Part shown: piece by piece, positions 15,502 through 24,305 of the stretch
How positions within the stretch are numbered: the first letter of the stretch is position 1
Layout of the letters: each line of letters begins with the position of its first letter
The notes under the pieces: model-generated
Database searches by the model: none
Seen by the model: only the letters and a program-made list of their open reading frames with translations
Told to the model about the DNA's origin: nothing
Translations under genes and position numbers: made by a program
NCBI GenBank assembly: GCA_963731745.1
Contig: CAVSWT010000015.1
Span: forward strand, 1 to 64,000
DNA length: 64,000 nt
Direction: 5' to 3'
Source: CAVSWT01 sp963731745
GTDB taxonomy: Bacteria; Bacteroidota; Ignavibacteria; Ignavibacteriales; Ignavibacteriaceae

Positions 15502-17913
15502 TTAAAGTACAGGAGTATTTATTCCAATCGCAAAATTGTTGTTTCCCCTGTAGTTTAACTTCCAGGCAAAATCTAATTGAAATGGAAACAATGCATGCCC
15601 AATTCCAAATCCAAGTTCGTAAAATGGATGATCAAAAGTATTAATATCTGCGAGAAGAATGGATTTTGTTCCTTCACTAACCATTGAAAGAGCAGAATTT
15701 AAAAATGCGGTAAATTTAATATCCCAATCTTTTAATCCTGGAATTCTTAACATTCTAAATAGTACACTTCCAAAATAATATTCCAAATTCACATTAAATA
15801 CTCTATCCCCCACTACTTCATTTATAGACAGAGTTCTGAAAGAAAATTTTTGTGTGAAAATTTCGATATTTCCATTTAAAGAATATAAATTTTGGAATGG
15901 AAGAATACCAATGTTATAGACTCCCAGAATTTCATAGCCCAACGAAGTCGAATTAAATGAATTTAATCTGCCGGAAGCGCTGAGTTTATAAGTTGTAAAA
16001 TCAAACGTGCTATTTAAAAAATCTTTACTTGAAACAGTTACATCACCATTAATTAAGATGTAAGATTTGTTAGCAGAAATTCTTCTTCTAAATAATCCAT
16101 CTTCAATGTAATCCCTAAAATCAAGACTAAAGCCCGCAGTGATTGTATTCAACTTTACTTCATTAATGATTGGATTGTTTCTGTATTTTTTATCTTTTTT
16201 AAAAAAGCTGAAGTTGGAATTTACCGCAGCATTTTTATCCGTTCTGTTTTGAAATTGTAAATTCAATCCTAAAACAGGAAATACTTCCCCATCAAATTTT
16301 AAGTTAAACCCGTTCGAATAATAAAAATCTCTAAATTCATACTTAAAAAGTAATGCCAGCCAGGTGGCGCCAAAGTCAACAAAATTATTTTGTTCTCCGA
16401 ATAAAATACTTGTTCTATCAAAAACATTTAGCGCTAAACTATAAGTCCTGTAATCACCTAAAAGATATTCCGTGTAAAGACTGTATTTTAATCTTTTATT
16501 TGCAAATCCATAGGAAGTTCTTAATAAAGAATTGCTTCTATTCTTAAACATATTTTCAAAGTAAAGCCGTGTTCCAATTGAATGTCCATCCACTTTGTCG
16601 AAATGATAAAAACCTAAGGGGCCGTTACTGGAAAAATTATCTGTGTAATATAACCGCGTGGATAAGATTGAAAAATCATCCCAAAATGAGCGAGGAATAT
16701 TATTGATGCTGTCAATTCGTTCATAAGCATTCTGCTCTTCCTTAGTGTAAGGAATTGATTGTGAATTTAACCAATAAGTTGAATCTTTATCGTCAGCATT
16801 TGGTAAAACAGTTATCACTGCTTTATCAAAAATATCGCTGTTTATACTTTGATTAATTTCATAATTATAAAGTATAGTATTTAATTCGAAACCAAATTTT
16901 GCAAGACCTAAATAATTTGCTTTTACAAAAATTCTAAAATCAACCGGCATATAAACCGAATCGCCATACATACTGAATTGCTGAAAAACATTTATCGTAT
17001 CAAAGATGCCGCCGGTGTTCGCAGCGTTATTTAATTGCATGTTTACTTTTATTAAATCATAAGATTTATCTGTAATATAAATGTCACCAGCAAAACCAGG
17101 ATCGCTGGAGTTTTGTGTTCTCAACCCAATCTGATAAACTGTCTGTTCGTTCATCGCTAAAGTATTTTTGATGTAATAATCATAGTAGTCCAACGCATCG
17201 TCGGAAATTGGACCCGGTATATCAACGCCGATGAAATTAATATTTTCTTCATAAAAATTTTGCACTAATCTTCCGCCTGTAAAAACGTTAATGGTTGGTG
17301 GAAAGTTAGCGCTTTGCTTTCGTGCAATTATTTCTTCTTTGTAATCATCCGGCGATTTAAAAAATCCTTTACTTTGATTTTCAAAAATTCCTGTAATTTT
17401 TAATGAAGCAGTATCGGTACTAATACCAAAAGTTAGGCTATTATTTCCAGAATTTATTTCATGTTGGGTTAACAACAACCCTTTTGTGTATGCTTCAAAT
17501 TCATAACTTTTCAATTTTGATTTTCTTTTATTTTTTTCTGCTATTGCTTTTCGAATGATTTCAAGAGCAGGATTTTCGCCGGGACGAACAACTATTTCAG
17601 GCAATTCGATTTTTGATTCATTTAATCTAAAATTAATATTATCTAAATCCTTTGTAACATTAACTAAAATGGTATCTGATTTATAACCTATATATGAAGC
17701 TATAAGTTCATATTTCCCTTCAGCTAATTTTAACTCAAACTCTCCTCTCTTATTTGACGAAGTGCCTTGTGTTGTATTTCCAACACGAATATTTGTATAG
17801 CTTAAAGGTTCCCCACTCATAGCATCTTTAACCGAACCGTTGATAAAATAACTCTGCGGATAGGCTATTTGTATAAAAAATACTGTAAAAAGTAGAATAG
17901 ATAATAGTCTCAT
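15502..17913 (-). CDS. DUF5686-like outer-membrane protein with carboxypeptidase-regulatory-like plug
   Basis: The 803-residue product has a signal peptide (MRLLSILLFTVFFIQIAYPQS). Next is a CarboxypepD_reg-like beta-sandwich (about 22-105; GSVKDAMSGEPLSYTNI, GEFELKLAEGKYEL). The rest is a long region of the DUF5686 type (SKLKSYEFEAYTKG, DGLFRRR) ending in a beta-barrel with alternating aromatic strands. Such proteins are predicted TonB-independent outer-membrane barrels common in Bacteroidetes; their cargo is unknown. It is divergently transcribed from the M16 peptidase genes with a 217-base gap, where both promoters must lie. Confidence 0.8.
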   Translation of the reverse strand: MRLLSILLFTVFFIQIAYPQSYFINGSVKDAMSGEPLSYTNIRVGNTTQGTSSNKRGEFELKLAEGKYELIASYIGYKSDTILVNVTKDLDNINFRLNESKIELPEIVVRPGENPALEIIRKAIAEKNKRKSKLKSYEFEAYTKGLLLTQHEINSGNNSLTFGISTDTASLKITGIFENQSKGFFKSPDDYKEEIIARKQSANFPPTINVFTGGRLVQNFYEENINFIGVDIPGPISDDALDYYDYYIKNTLAMNEQTVYQIGLRTQNSSDPGFAGDIYITDKSYDLIKVNMQLNNAANTGGIFDTINVFQQFSMYGDSVYMPVDFRIFVKANYLGLAKFGFELNTILYNYEINQSINSDIFDKAVITVLPNADDKDSTYWLNSQSIPYTKEEQNAYERIDSINNIPRSFWDDFSILSTRLYYTDNFSSNGPLGFYHFDKVDGHSIGTRLYFENMFKNRSNSLLRTSYGFANKRLKYSLYTEYLLGDYRTYSLALNVFDRTSILFGEQNNFVDFGATWLALLFKYEFRDFYYSNGFNLKFDGEVFPVLGLNLQFQNRTDKNAAVNSNFSFFKKDKKYRNNPIINEVKLNTITAGFSLDFRDYIEDGLFRRRISANKSYILINGDVTVSSKDFLNSTFDFTTYKLSASGRLNSFNSTSLGYEILGVYNIGILPFQNLYSLNGNIEIFTQKFSFRTLSINEVVGDRVFNVNLEYYFGSVLFRMLRIPGLKDWDIKFTAFLNSALSMVSEGTKSILLADINTFDHPFYELGFGIGHALFPFQLDFAWKLNYRGNNNFAIGINTPVL

Positions 17914-18130
17914 ACGTCGTAAAAATGTCTGGAAGAATAAAAATTAAGGTTTAAAAATAACTGCTTCTCTTCTTGAAAAAAAGTTTTTACTCTTGAATTA
18001 ATTTTTATGTGATTCAATAATAATCTCAGTTGCTATTAGCGAAAAAGATTATTTTTTATGTTTAATACAAATATTAATAATATTAACTTTAGTTGTTTCT
18101 AATAAATCAGAATTCAAAAAAGGATGAAAA

Positions 18131-19462
18131 ATGAAAAATAAATTTTTGTTTTCAATTTTCTTTATTCTTCTCAGCACTTCATTAATTTTTGCACAAAAAG
18201 AAATTGAATTCACTGAATTTGATCTTGATAACGGATTGCACGTAATTCTTCATGAAGATCATTCTACACCTATTGTAGCAATTACAATGACGTATCACGT
18301 TGGGTCAAAAAACGAAGATCCAAAAAGAACTGGTTTTGCGCATTTTTTTGAACACCTAATGTTTGAAGGAACTAAAAATATACCACGCGGGGAATTGGAC
18401 AAATACATTCTTGGTTCCGGGGGAATAGACAATGCCAACACTTCATTTGACAGAACTTTTTATTACATGGTTCTTCCTTCAAACCAGTTAAAACTTGGAC
18501 TATGGATTGAATCGGAAAGAATGCTGCATTTAAAAGTTGATACTGCAGGCGTTGAAACTCAGCGTAAAGTAGTTAAAGAAGAAAGAAAACAAAGATATGA
18601 TAACCAGCCTTACGGCTCTTTCTTTGAAGAAATATTTTCACATGCGTATAAGGTTCATCCATACAGGTGGGTACCAATTGGTTCCGTTCAATATATTGAT
18701 AAAGCAACTATAGATGAATTCAAAGATTTTTATAAAACTTATTACGTTCCAAATAACGCAACGCTCTCAATAGCCGGCGATATAGATGAAGATGATGCTA
18801 AAGATTTAATTGAAGAATATTTTGCAGGCATTCCGCGCGGCACAATGAAGATGAACATTCCAACAGAAGTTGAACCTCCTCAAGAAGCGGAAGTTCGCGA
18901 CACAGTATATGATAATATACAATTGCCCGCAGTTATTGAAGCATATCATATTCCCGCCCAGGGCACAAAAGATTATTATGCTATAAATATGCTTACAACT
19001 CTTCTTTCCGAAGGACAAAGTTCCTGGATGTATAAAGAACTAGTTGATAATGAACAAAAAGCAGTAACCGAAGGTGCGTTTCCTGTCTCACTTGAAGATC
19101 CCGGATTGTTCATTACTTATGGAATTGTTAATCAAGGTGTAAAAGCTAATGATCTTGAGGATGCTATGCAGAATGTTTTAGACAGAGCAAAAAATGAACT
19201 TATATCGGAAAAAGAATTTCAAAAACTTCGCAATCAGGTTGAAAATGATTTTGTAACAAGTCATTCGACCGATGAAGGCATTGCCGAAGCTCTTGCAACG
19301 TATCATGTATATTTCGGAGATGCTGATCTTATTAATACAGAACTTGAAAGGTATATGGCTGTTACCAGAGAAGACATTCAAAAAGCAGCACAAAAGTATC
19401 TTGCAAAAAAGAATCGAGTTGTGCTTTATTATCTTCCTAAATCTGAACAAGCAAGCAAATGA
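18131..19462 (+). CDS. M16 family zinc metallopeptidase (active subunit)
   Basis: This 443-residue secreted peptidase has a signal peptide (ending near LIFAQ) and the inverted zinc motif HxxEH as HFFEH, His71-Glu74-His75, in FAHFFEHLMFEGT. The distal Glu is expected in the VVKEERKQR helix about 76 residues later. The chain is half the length of pitrilysin and comparable to one mitochondrial processing peptidase subunit. It is followed 49 bases later by a partner lacking the zinc site. Known bacterial M16B pairs act as heterodimers with one catalytic and one substrate-binding chain, and that is the likely arrangement here, in the periplasm. Confidence 0.93.
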   Translation: MKNKFLFSIFFILLSTSLIFAQKEIEFTEFDLDNGLHVILHEDHSTPIVAITMTYHVGSKNEDPKRTGFAHFFEHLMFEGTKNIPRGELDKYILGSGGIDNANTSFDRTFYYMVLPSNQLKLGLWIESERMLHLKVDTAGVETQRKVVKEERKQRYDNQPYGSFFEEIFSHAYKVHPYRWVPIGSVQYIDKATIDEFKDFYKTYYVPNNATLSIAGDIDEDDAKDLIEEYFAGIPRGTMKMNIPTEVEPPQEAEVRDTVYDNIQLPAVIEAYHIPAQGTKDYYAINMLTTLLSEGQSSWMYKELVDNEQKAVTEGAFPVSLEDPGLFITYGIVNQGVKANDLEDAMQNVLDRAKNELISEKEFQKLRNQVENDFVTSHSTDEGIAEALATYHVYFGDADLINTELERYMAVTREDIQKAAQKYLAKKNRVVLYYLPKSEQASK

Positions 19463-19511
19463 GTTTTAAATTATTAATAGTTAATGAAAAATTGTCATTA
19501 AAGGATTTATA

Positions 19512-21584
19512 ATGAAAAATAAAATTTTAATATCACTGTTTTTTATTTTGCTCTCACTCCCCGCTTTCAGCCAGGTTGACAGAACAAAAAAACCGGAACC
19601 CGGGCCGCCTCCGGAAATTAAGCTAGGTGAATATGAATCTTTCACCTTAGATAACGGATTAAAAGTTTTTTTGGTTGAAAATGACAAACTTCCCAAGGTT
19701 TCTTATTCACTAATCATAGACAGAGATCCTATAGTTGAATCAGACAGTGCAGGATATGTATCTGCCGCTGGACAGCTTCTTCGAACAGGAACAAAAACAA
19801 AAACTAAAGATCAGATTGATGAAGCAGTCGATTTTATCGGTGCAAGTTTGTCTACATCCTCAACAGGAGTTTATTGTTCTTCCTTAAAAAAACATACGGA
19901 AGAGCTTCTTAAAATTTTCTCAGATGTAGTTTTAAATTCAGATTTCAAGCAGGATGAATTAGACAAAATAAAGAAACAAACTTTGTCAGGCCTGGCAGCC
20001 GATAAAGATGACCCAAATGCCATTGCCGGTAATGTTAAAAATGCTTTGGACTTCGGATTAAATCATCCTTATGGTGAACCTTTGACTGAGGAGACGGTTG
20101 ATAATGTTACTTTGCAGATGTGCAAAGATTATTATAACACTTATTTTAGGCCGAACATCGCCTACCTTGCTATAGTCGGAGATATATCTAAGGATGAAGC
20201 TGAACCTTTAATCAAGAAATATTTTGGCAGCTGGGTAAAGAAAGACGTTCCAACTTTTAAGTATGAAACTCCAAAACCGCCAGCAGAAAGAATTGTAGCG
20301 ATTGTAGACAGGCCTAATGCAGTTCAATCGGTAATTCATTTAACCTATCCTATAGTTTTGGAAAAAGGAGATAAAGATGTAATTCCTGTTAGCGTTACTA
20401 ACACAATTTTAGGCGGTTCATTTTCATCTAGATTAATGCAGGATTTAAGAGAGAAAAAAGCTTATACATACGGCGCGCACTCATCAATTTCATCTGATAG
20501 GCTGGTGGGAAATTTTGATGCGTCTTGTGAAGCTAGAAATTCTGTAACTGACAGTTCAGTAACTGCGTTTATCGATCAAATGAAAAAAATTAAAGATGAA
20601 AAAGTTAGTGATCAAGAACTCCAATCAACAATAAATTATATTTCAGGAGGATTTGCCCGCTCTCTAGAAAACCCGCAGACTATCGCAACCTTTGCTATAA
20701 ATATTGAAAGATATAATCTTCCAAAAAACTACTATGCTGATTATCTTAAAAATGTTGCTTCAGTTACTAAAGATGATGTTAAAGCAATGGCTGATAAATA
20801 TATTCATCCTGATAATGCTTATGTAATAGTTGTTGGCAATGCAGATGAAGTAGCTAAAAAGTTATCCGAATTTGGGCCTGAAAAATATTATGACAGATAT
20901 GGAAATGAAATTGATACTTCAGCCATAAAAGTGCCTGAAGGTGTTACTGCAAAAGGTATAATTAATAAATACGTGGACGCCATCGGAGGCACTAAAAACT
21001 TATTGAATGTATCAGATAGAACAACTGTTATGTCAGCTACAATTCAAGGAGTTAATATTGCTATTACCTCTTATCAAAAGGCGCCGGATAAGCTTCTTCA
21101 AGTTATAAAAGCTGGAGCCATGGATCAAAAAATAATATTTGATGGAAATAATGGAGTTATGGAAGTCGGTGGTAAAAGCACCAAACTAACAGGCAAAGAT
21201 CTTGAAAAGTTAAAATTAGAATCCACCATGAATCTTATTTTAGACTTAGATCATTATAATGTCAAAGCAACTTTAAAAGGTATTGAGAAAGTTGACGGCA
21301 AAGATGCGTATAAAATTGAATTAAATTTACCTTCAGGAATTACCTGGACTCAATATTATGACACTCAAACGGGATTGAAGATTAGAGAATTAAAACCAAT
21401 TGAATCGCCGCAAGGTACATTTACCCAAGAAAGTAATTACAGCGATTATCAAATTATTGACGGCGTTAAATACCCATTCTCAATTCAACAAAATTTGGGA
21501 AGACAATCATTTGAGTTTAAAGTTGATTCAATAAAAGTTAATACAGGTTTGGCTGATAGAAACTTTGATGTAGAAGAAAAATAA
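19512..21584 (+). CDS. M16 family peptidase, non-catalytic partner with C-terminal LolA-like extension
   Basis: The 690-residue product begins with a signal peptide (LLSLPAFSQ), then two M16 half-domains (about 30-475). The position of the zinc motif reads SAAGQLLRTGT, so HxxEH is absent. The second half keeps the Arg/Tyr motif SRLMQDLREKKAYTYGA, typical of the substrate-binding subunit. Residues from about 475 to 690 form an extra beta-rich domain (IINKYVDAIGGTKNLL, WTQYYDTQTGLKIRE, DGVKYPF) of the LolA/outer-membrane-lipoprotein-sorting-like kind. The pair with the 18131 gene suggests a heterodimeric periplasmic protease. The extension may tether substrate or membrane lipid, which is inference. 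Confidence 0.9.
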   Translation: MKNKILISLFFILLSLPAFSQVDRTKKPEPGPPPEIKLGEYESFTLDNGLKVFLVENDKLPKVSYSLIIDRDPIVESDSAGYVSAAGQLLRTGTKTKTKDQIDEAVDFIGASLSTSSTGVYCSSLKKHTEELLKIFSDVVLNSDFKQDELDKIKKQTLSGLAADKDDPNAIAGNVKNALDFGLNHPYGEPLTEETVDNVTLQMCKDYYNTYFRPNIAYLAIVGDISKDEAEPLIKKYFGSWVKKDVPTFKYETPKPPAERIVAIVDRPNAVQSVIHLTYPIVLEKGDKDVIPVSVTNTILGGSFSSRLMQDLREKKAYTYGAHSSISSDRLVGNFDASCEARNSVTDSSVTAFIDQMKKIKDEKVSDQELQSTINYISGGFARSLENPQTIATFAINIERYNLPKNYYADYLKNVASVTKDDVKAMADKYIHPDNAYVIVVGNADEVAKKLSEFGPEKYYDRYGNEIDTSAIKVPEGVTAKGIINKYVDAIGGTKNLLNVSDRTTVMSATIQGVNIAITSYQKAPDKLLQVIKAGAMDQKIIFDGNNGVMEVGGKSTKLTGKDLEKLKLESTMNLILDLDHYNVKATLKGIEKVDGKDAYKIELNLPSGITWTQYYDTQTGLKIRELKPIESPQGTFTQESNYSDYQIIDGVKYPFSIQQNLGRQSFEFKVDSIKVNTGLADRNFDVEEK

Positions 21585-21608
21585 TTTAAAGTTAAAACGG
21601 GGAGATTT

Positions 21609-22082
21609 ATGAAAACCATTTCAGCGGCTCTTATTATAGCTTTATTCTTCGGCGGCTGTGCAACAATTAATTATGTTGGCAGCCCCGGAGAATCTAAAAA
21701 AGATTATTCCCAGATAAATTATTTAGGCGCTAGAAATAGTTCACATATAATATTAACTGACAAGAAAGAACTTTGGCGTGAATATATTCATGTTGAAAAT
21801 GATTCTCTTTTCTATGGACTAAATGAATCTAATCTGAACAGCATTCCTTTAAGCAGGGTGAACAAAATTTTTATCAAAGATAAACCTGCCAGTCTAGCAT
21901 CAGGCATTTTAATTGGATTAGGTACTGGACTAGTAACCGGATTAATTACATACTCATTAACCAATAAATCCAGCGACAATAGCATTGGTATATTTTGGTT
22001 AGGTGTTCTATCAACCCCAATCGGTTTTATAGCAGGATATTTTATAAGCGGTCAAATGGAATTTATTTTTAATGAAATTTAA
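21609..22082 (+). CDS. Small lipoprotein with C-terminal glycine-rich membrane segments, paralog 1
   Basis: This 157-residue product has a lipobox (FFGGC, Cys near residue 16). It continues ATINYVGSPGESKKDYSQIN, a soluble beta segment (HVENDSLFYG, LSRVNKIFIKD) and two hydrophobic Gly-rich helices (about 95-118 and 127-150). It follows the M16 pair by 24 bases behind a GGGGAG ribosome site and is followed by a close paralog. The function is not recognised. The VENDSL and SRVNKIFIKD segments resemble small regulatory beta modules seen in stress lipoproteins, but I cannot name a family. Confidence 0.7.
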   Translation: MKTISAALIIALFFGGCATINYVGSPGESKKDYSQINYLGARNSSHIILTDKKELWREYIHVENDSLFYGLNESNLNSIPLSRVNKIFIKDKPASLASGILIGLGTGLVTGLITYSLTNKSSDNSIGIFWLGVLSTPIGFIAGYFISGQMEFIFNEI

Positions 22083-22149
22083 ATCTGAGGATGGAATACT
22101 TTTATTGACCTGGTGACTTCAAATTTTTAATTAGAAAACGGGGAATTTA

Positions 22150-22626
22150 ATGAAATCAAATTTAATTATATTAATCACCGCTAGTTTTTTAACTGGCTGT
22201 TCAACTATTAATTACGTTGGAAATCCAAAAGAAGCAAAAAAAGATTATTCATTGATAAATAATTTAGGAGAAAAATATTATTCACAAATAACTTTATTGG
22301 ATCAGGAAATTATTTTGTGCGAATATTTGCATGTAGAAAATGATTCGCTTTATTATGGAGATTTTGGATCCCGTTTAACAAGCATCGCATTAAGTAAGAT
22401 CAATAAAGTAAAAATAAAAGATGGGAATACAAATTACGGGAGCGGATGCCTGCTTGGATTTGGGACCGGATTGATTGCATATTTAGCAGCAGCTTTAGCC
22501 ACAAATGGCAGGGTTCAGTCGCCTAATAGATTACCGGTCGTGGTTGGGCTTTTAGCCATGCCGCTTGGATTTGTTGCTGGATTATTTATTAAAAATGATA
22601 CTGTGTTTGTATTTAACAATAATTAA
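22150..22626 (+). CDS. Small lipoprotein with C-terminal glycine-rich membrane segments, paralog 2
   Basis: The 158-residue product is a tandem duplicate of the preceding gene: lipobox LTGC, STINYVGNPKEAKKDYSLIN, HVENDSLYYG, SKINKVKIKDG and two Gly-rich hydrophobic helices. The order and length are the same, but roughly half the residues have changed, so the duplication is not recent. AACGGGGAATTTA precedes the ATG, like the paralog. It ends 11 bases before a HAD hydrolase gene, so the M16 pair, the two lipoproteins and the hydrolase may form one transcript. Confidence 0.7.
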   Translation: MKSNLIILITASFLTGCSTINYVGNPKEAKKDYSLINNLGEKYYSQITLLDQEIILCEYLHVENDSLYYGDFGSRLTSIALSKINKVKIKDGNTNYGSGCLLGFGTGLIAYLAAALATNGRVQSPNRLPVVVGLLAMPLGFVAGLFIKNDTVFVFNNN

Positions 22627-22637
22627 ATAAGGATAAA

Positions 22638-23251
22638 ATGAATAGTAAATTTTCTGTTATAGTTTTTGATTTGGGAAATGTCCAGCTTCCTTTTGATTAC
22701 AATATTTTAATTAAAAAACTGAATAAGATTGAAGAGAAACTCGGAACAAACTTTATGGATTTTTACTTAAAGAATTATCAAATACACCGCCAATATGAAA
22801 GCGGCAAATTAAGTGAGGATGAATTCATAAATATAATGTTGAAAGCACTTGAAAATAAAATTGATTCAGAAACATTTTGTAAAATTTATTCCGGCGTGTT
22901 TTCAGTAAACGAAGATGTTATTTCCTTACTTCCGAAGCTGAAAAAAAATTATACGCTCGTTCTTCTTTCAAACACAAATTCAATTCATAAAAAATACGGC
23001 TGGGAACATTATGACTTTCTTAAATATTTCGACAAGCTAATCTTGTCTCATGAAGTTGGAAGTGTAAAGCCCGAAGAAAAAATATACCGTGCGGTTGAAG
23101 AATTTACACAATAAACCATTCAAGTGAACATTTTTTTATCGATGATATTAAAGAATATGTTGAAGGTGCAAAAAAATTAGGCTGGGGAGCTGTTCAATTC
23201 ACTGGTTATAATCAGCTAGTTAGGGATTTAAAAGCGAATAATATTCTCTAA
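22638..23251 (+). CDS. HAD-superfamily hydrolase (HAD-IA, phosphatase-like), frame break near 23110
   Basis: The reading frame starting at 22638 has motif I modified as VFDLGNVQLPFD (first Asp kept, second replaced by Asn), a helical cap, motif II LLSNTN and motif III Lys in VGSVKPEEKIY. The frame stops at 23114. In the -1 frame the protein continues HSSEHFFIDDIKEYVEGAKKLGW, which is motif IV of this family, through to the TAA at 23249-23251. One missing base at 23110-23111 (ACACAATAAA) explains this. The restored protein has about 204 residues, normal for YihX/YbjI-like phosphatases. The DxN variant of motif I is seen in some HAD-IA members; the substrate is unknown. Confidence 0.8.
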
Positions 23252-23256
23252 ACTTT

Positions 23257-24216
23257 ATGGTAAAAATAATTTTTCGCTTTTCACTTTATCTATTATTTGC
23301 CTTTCTATTAATTTTTATAAGCTGCAAAGAGCCTAAAAAGATTCAACATGTTCAACAACCAATTATAAAGCAGATTGATAGCACTTCAATTAAAGACAGT
23401 CTCGCAGAAATCAAAAATCCAGAACTTGTAATTCATTATACCTTCATGAAAATTGAAGGAAGAAAAACAATAGACTCATTAACAAATACATACGGTGACG
23501 AAGGAAGAAAATTAATTTTAGCTTTAAACAGATTAGATGTAAGAAATTTACGCGACGACGATAGTCTTATTGTTCCCGACACAGTTTATTCTGATCTTTT
23601 ACCGTATTCGCCCTTCCCGGCAAAATTGGATTCGGCTAAAAGCATAAATAAACTTTTAATTTTTTCATATCCGATTCAGGCTTTTGCCGCATATGAAAAG
23701 GGTGAGCTTGTAAGATGGGGCCCAACCAGTATGGGCAAACAAAGCACGCCAACTCCCACCGGATTATTCTATACTAACTGGAAAGCCCGCCAGACTAACA
23801 GTACCGATGATTCGGCCTGGGTGCTGCCGTGGTATTTTAATATTATAAATAAAAGAGGTATTTCTATTCATCAATATGCATTGCCTGGATATCCCGCTAG
23901 TCATGCTTGCGCAAGACTTCTTGACGATGACGCAAAGTGGATTTATTATTGGGCAGATCAATGGATTGTTACTGATGATGGCGAAGATGTAGTGGCTTAC
24001 GGAACGCCAGTTATAATTTTTGGTAAATATGAATTTGGCAACAAGACGCCGTTATGGAAAAACCTGGTTGAAAATCCCAACGCAACCACGGTAGATTCCA
24101 TTGAAGTGAATGAGTTAATTAAGAATTATCTGCCCGATATCCAGGAAAAGGCGGCAATAAGAGATTCAGTGCTTAAGGCACGCGGAGAAATTCCAGGCGC
24201 ATCTCTTAATATTTAG
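23257..24216 (+). CDS. L,D-transpeptidase (YkuD family) lipoprotein
   Basis: The 319-residue product has an N-terminal hydrophobic segment and lipobox (LIFISC), a linker, then a YkuD domain (about 125-255). Key residues are His205 in ISIHQYALPGYP and the SHACARL motif (Ser215, His216, Cys218), where most family members have SHGC. It forms 3-3 peptidoglycan cross-links or attaches proteins to the stem peptide, using the Cys thiol in the periplasm. It starts 5 bases after the HAD gene. The C-terminal 60 residues (NELIKNYLPDIQEKAAIRD) are outside the fold and look helical. Confidence 0.88.
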   Translation: MVKIIFRFSLYLLFAFLLIFISCKEPKKIQHVQQPIIKQIDSTSIKDSLAEIKNPELVIHYTFMKIEGRKTIDSLTNTYGDEGRKLILALNRLDVRNLRDDDSLIVPDTVYSDLLPYSPFPAKLDSAKSINKLLIFSYPIQAFAAYEKGELVRWGPTSMGKQSTPTPTGLFYTNWKARQTNSTDDSAWVLPWYFNIINKRGISIHQYALPGYPASHACARLLDDDAKWIYYWADQWIVTDDGEDVVAYGTPVIIFGKYEFGNKTPLWKNLVENPNATTVDSIEVNELIKNYLPDIQEKAAIRDSVLKARGEIPGASLNI

Positions 24217-24305
24217 GTACTAAATAAATCCATCTTTTTATTTCAAACTTTTCACATAGAATTATTAAATTAATACCTCTTTTTTAATATTATATGGTTG
24301 TCCCC

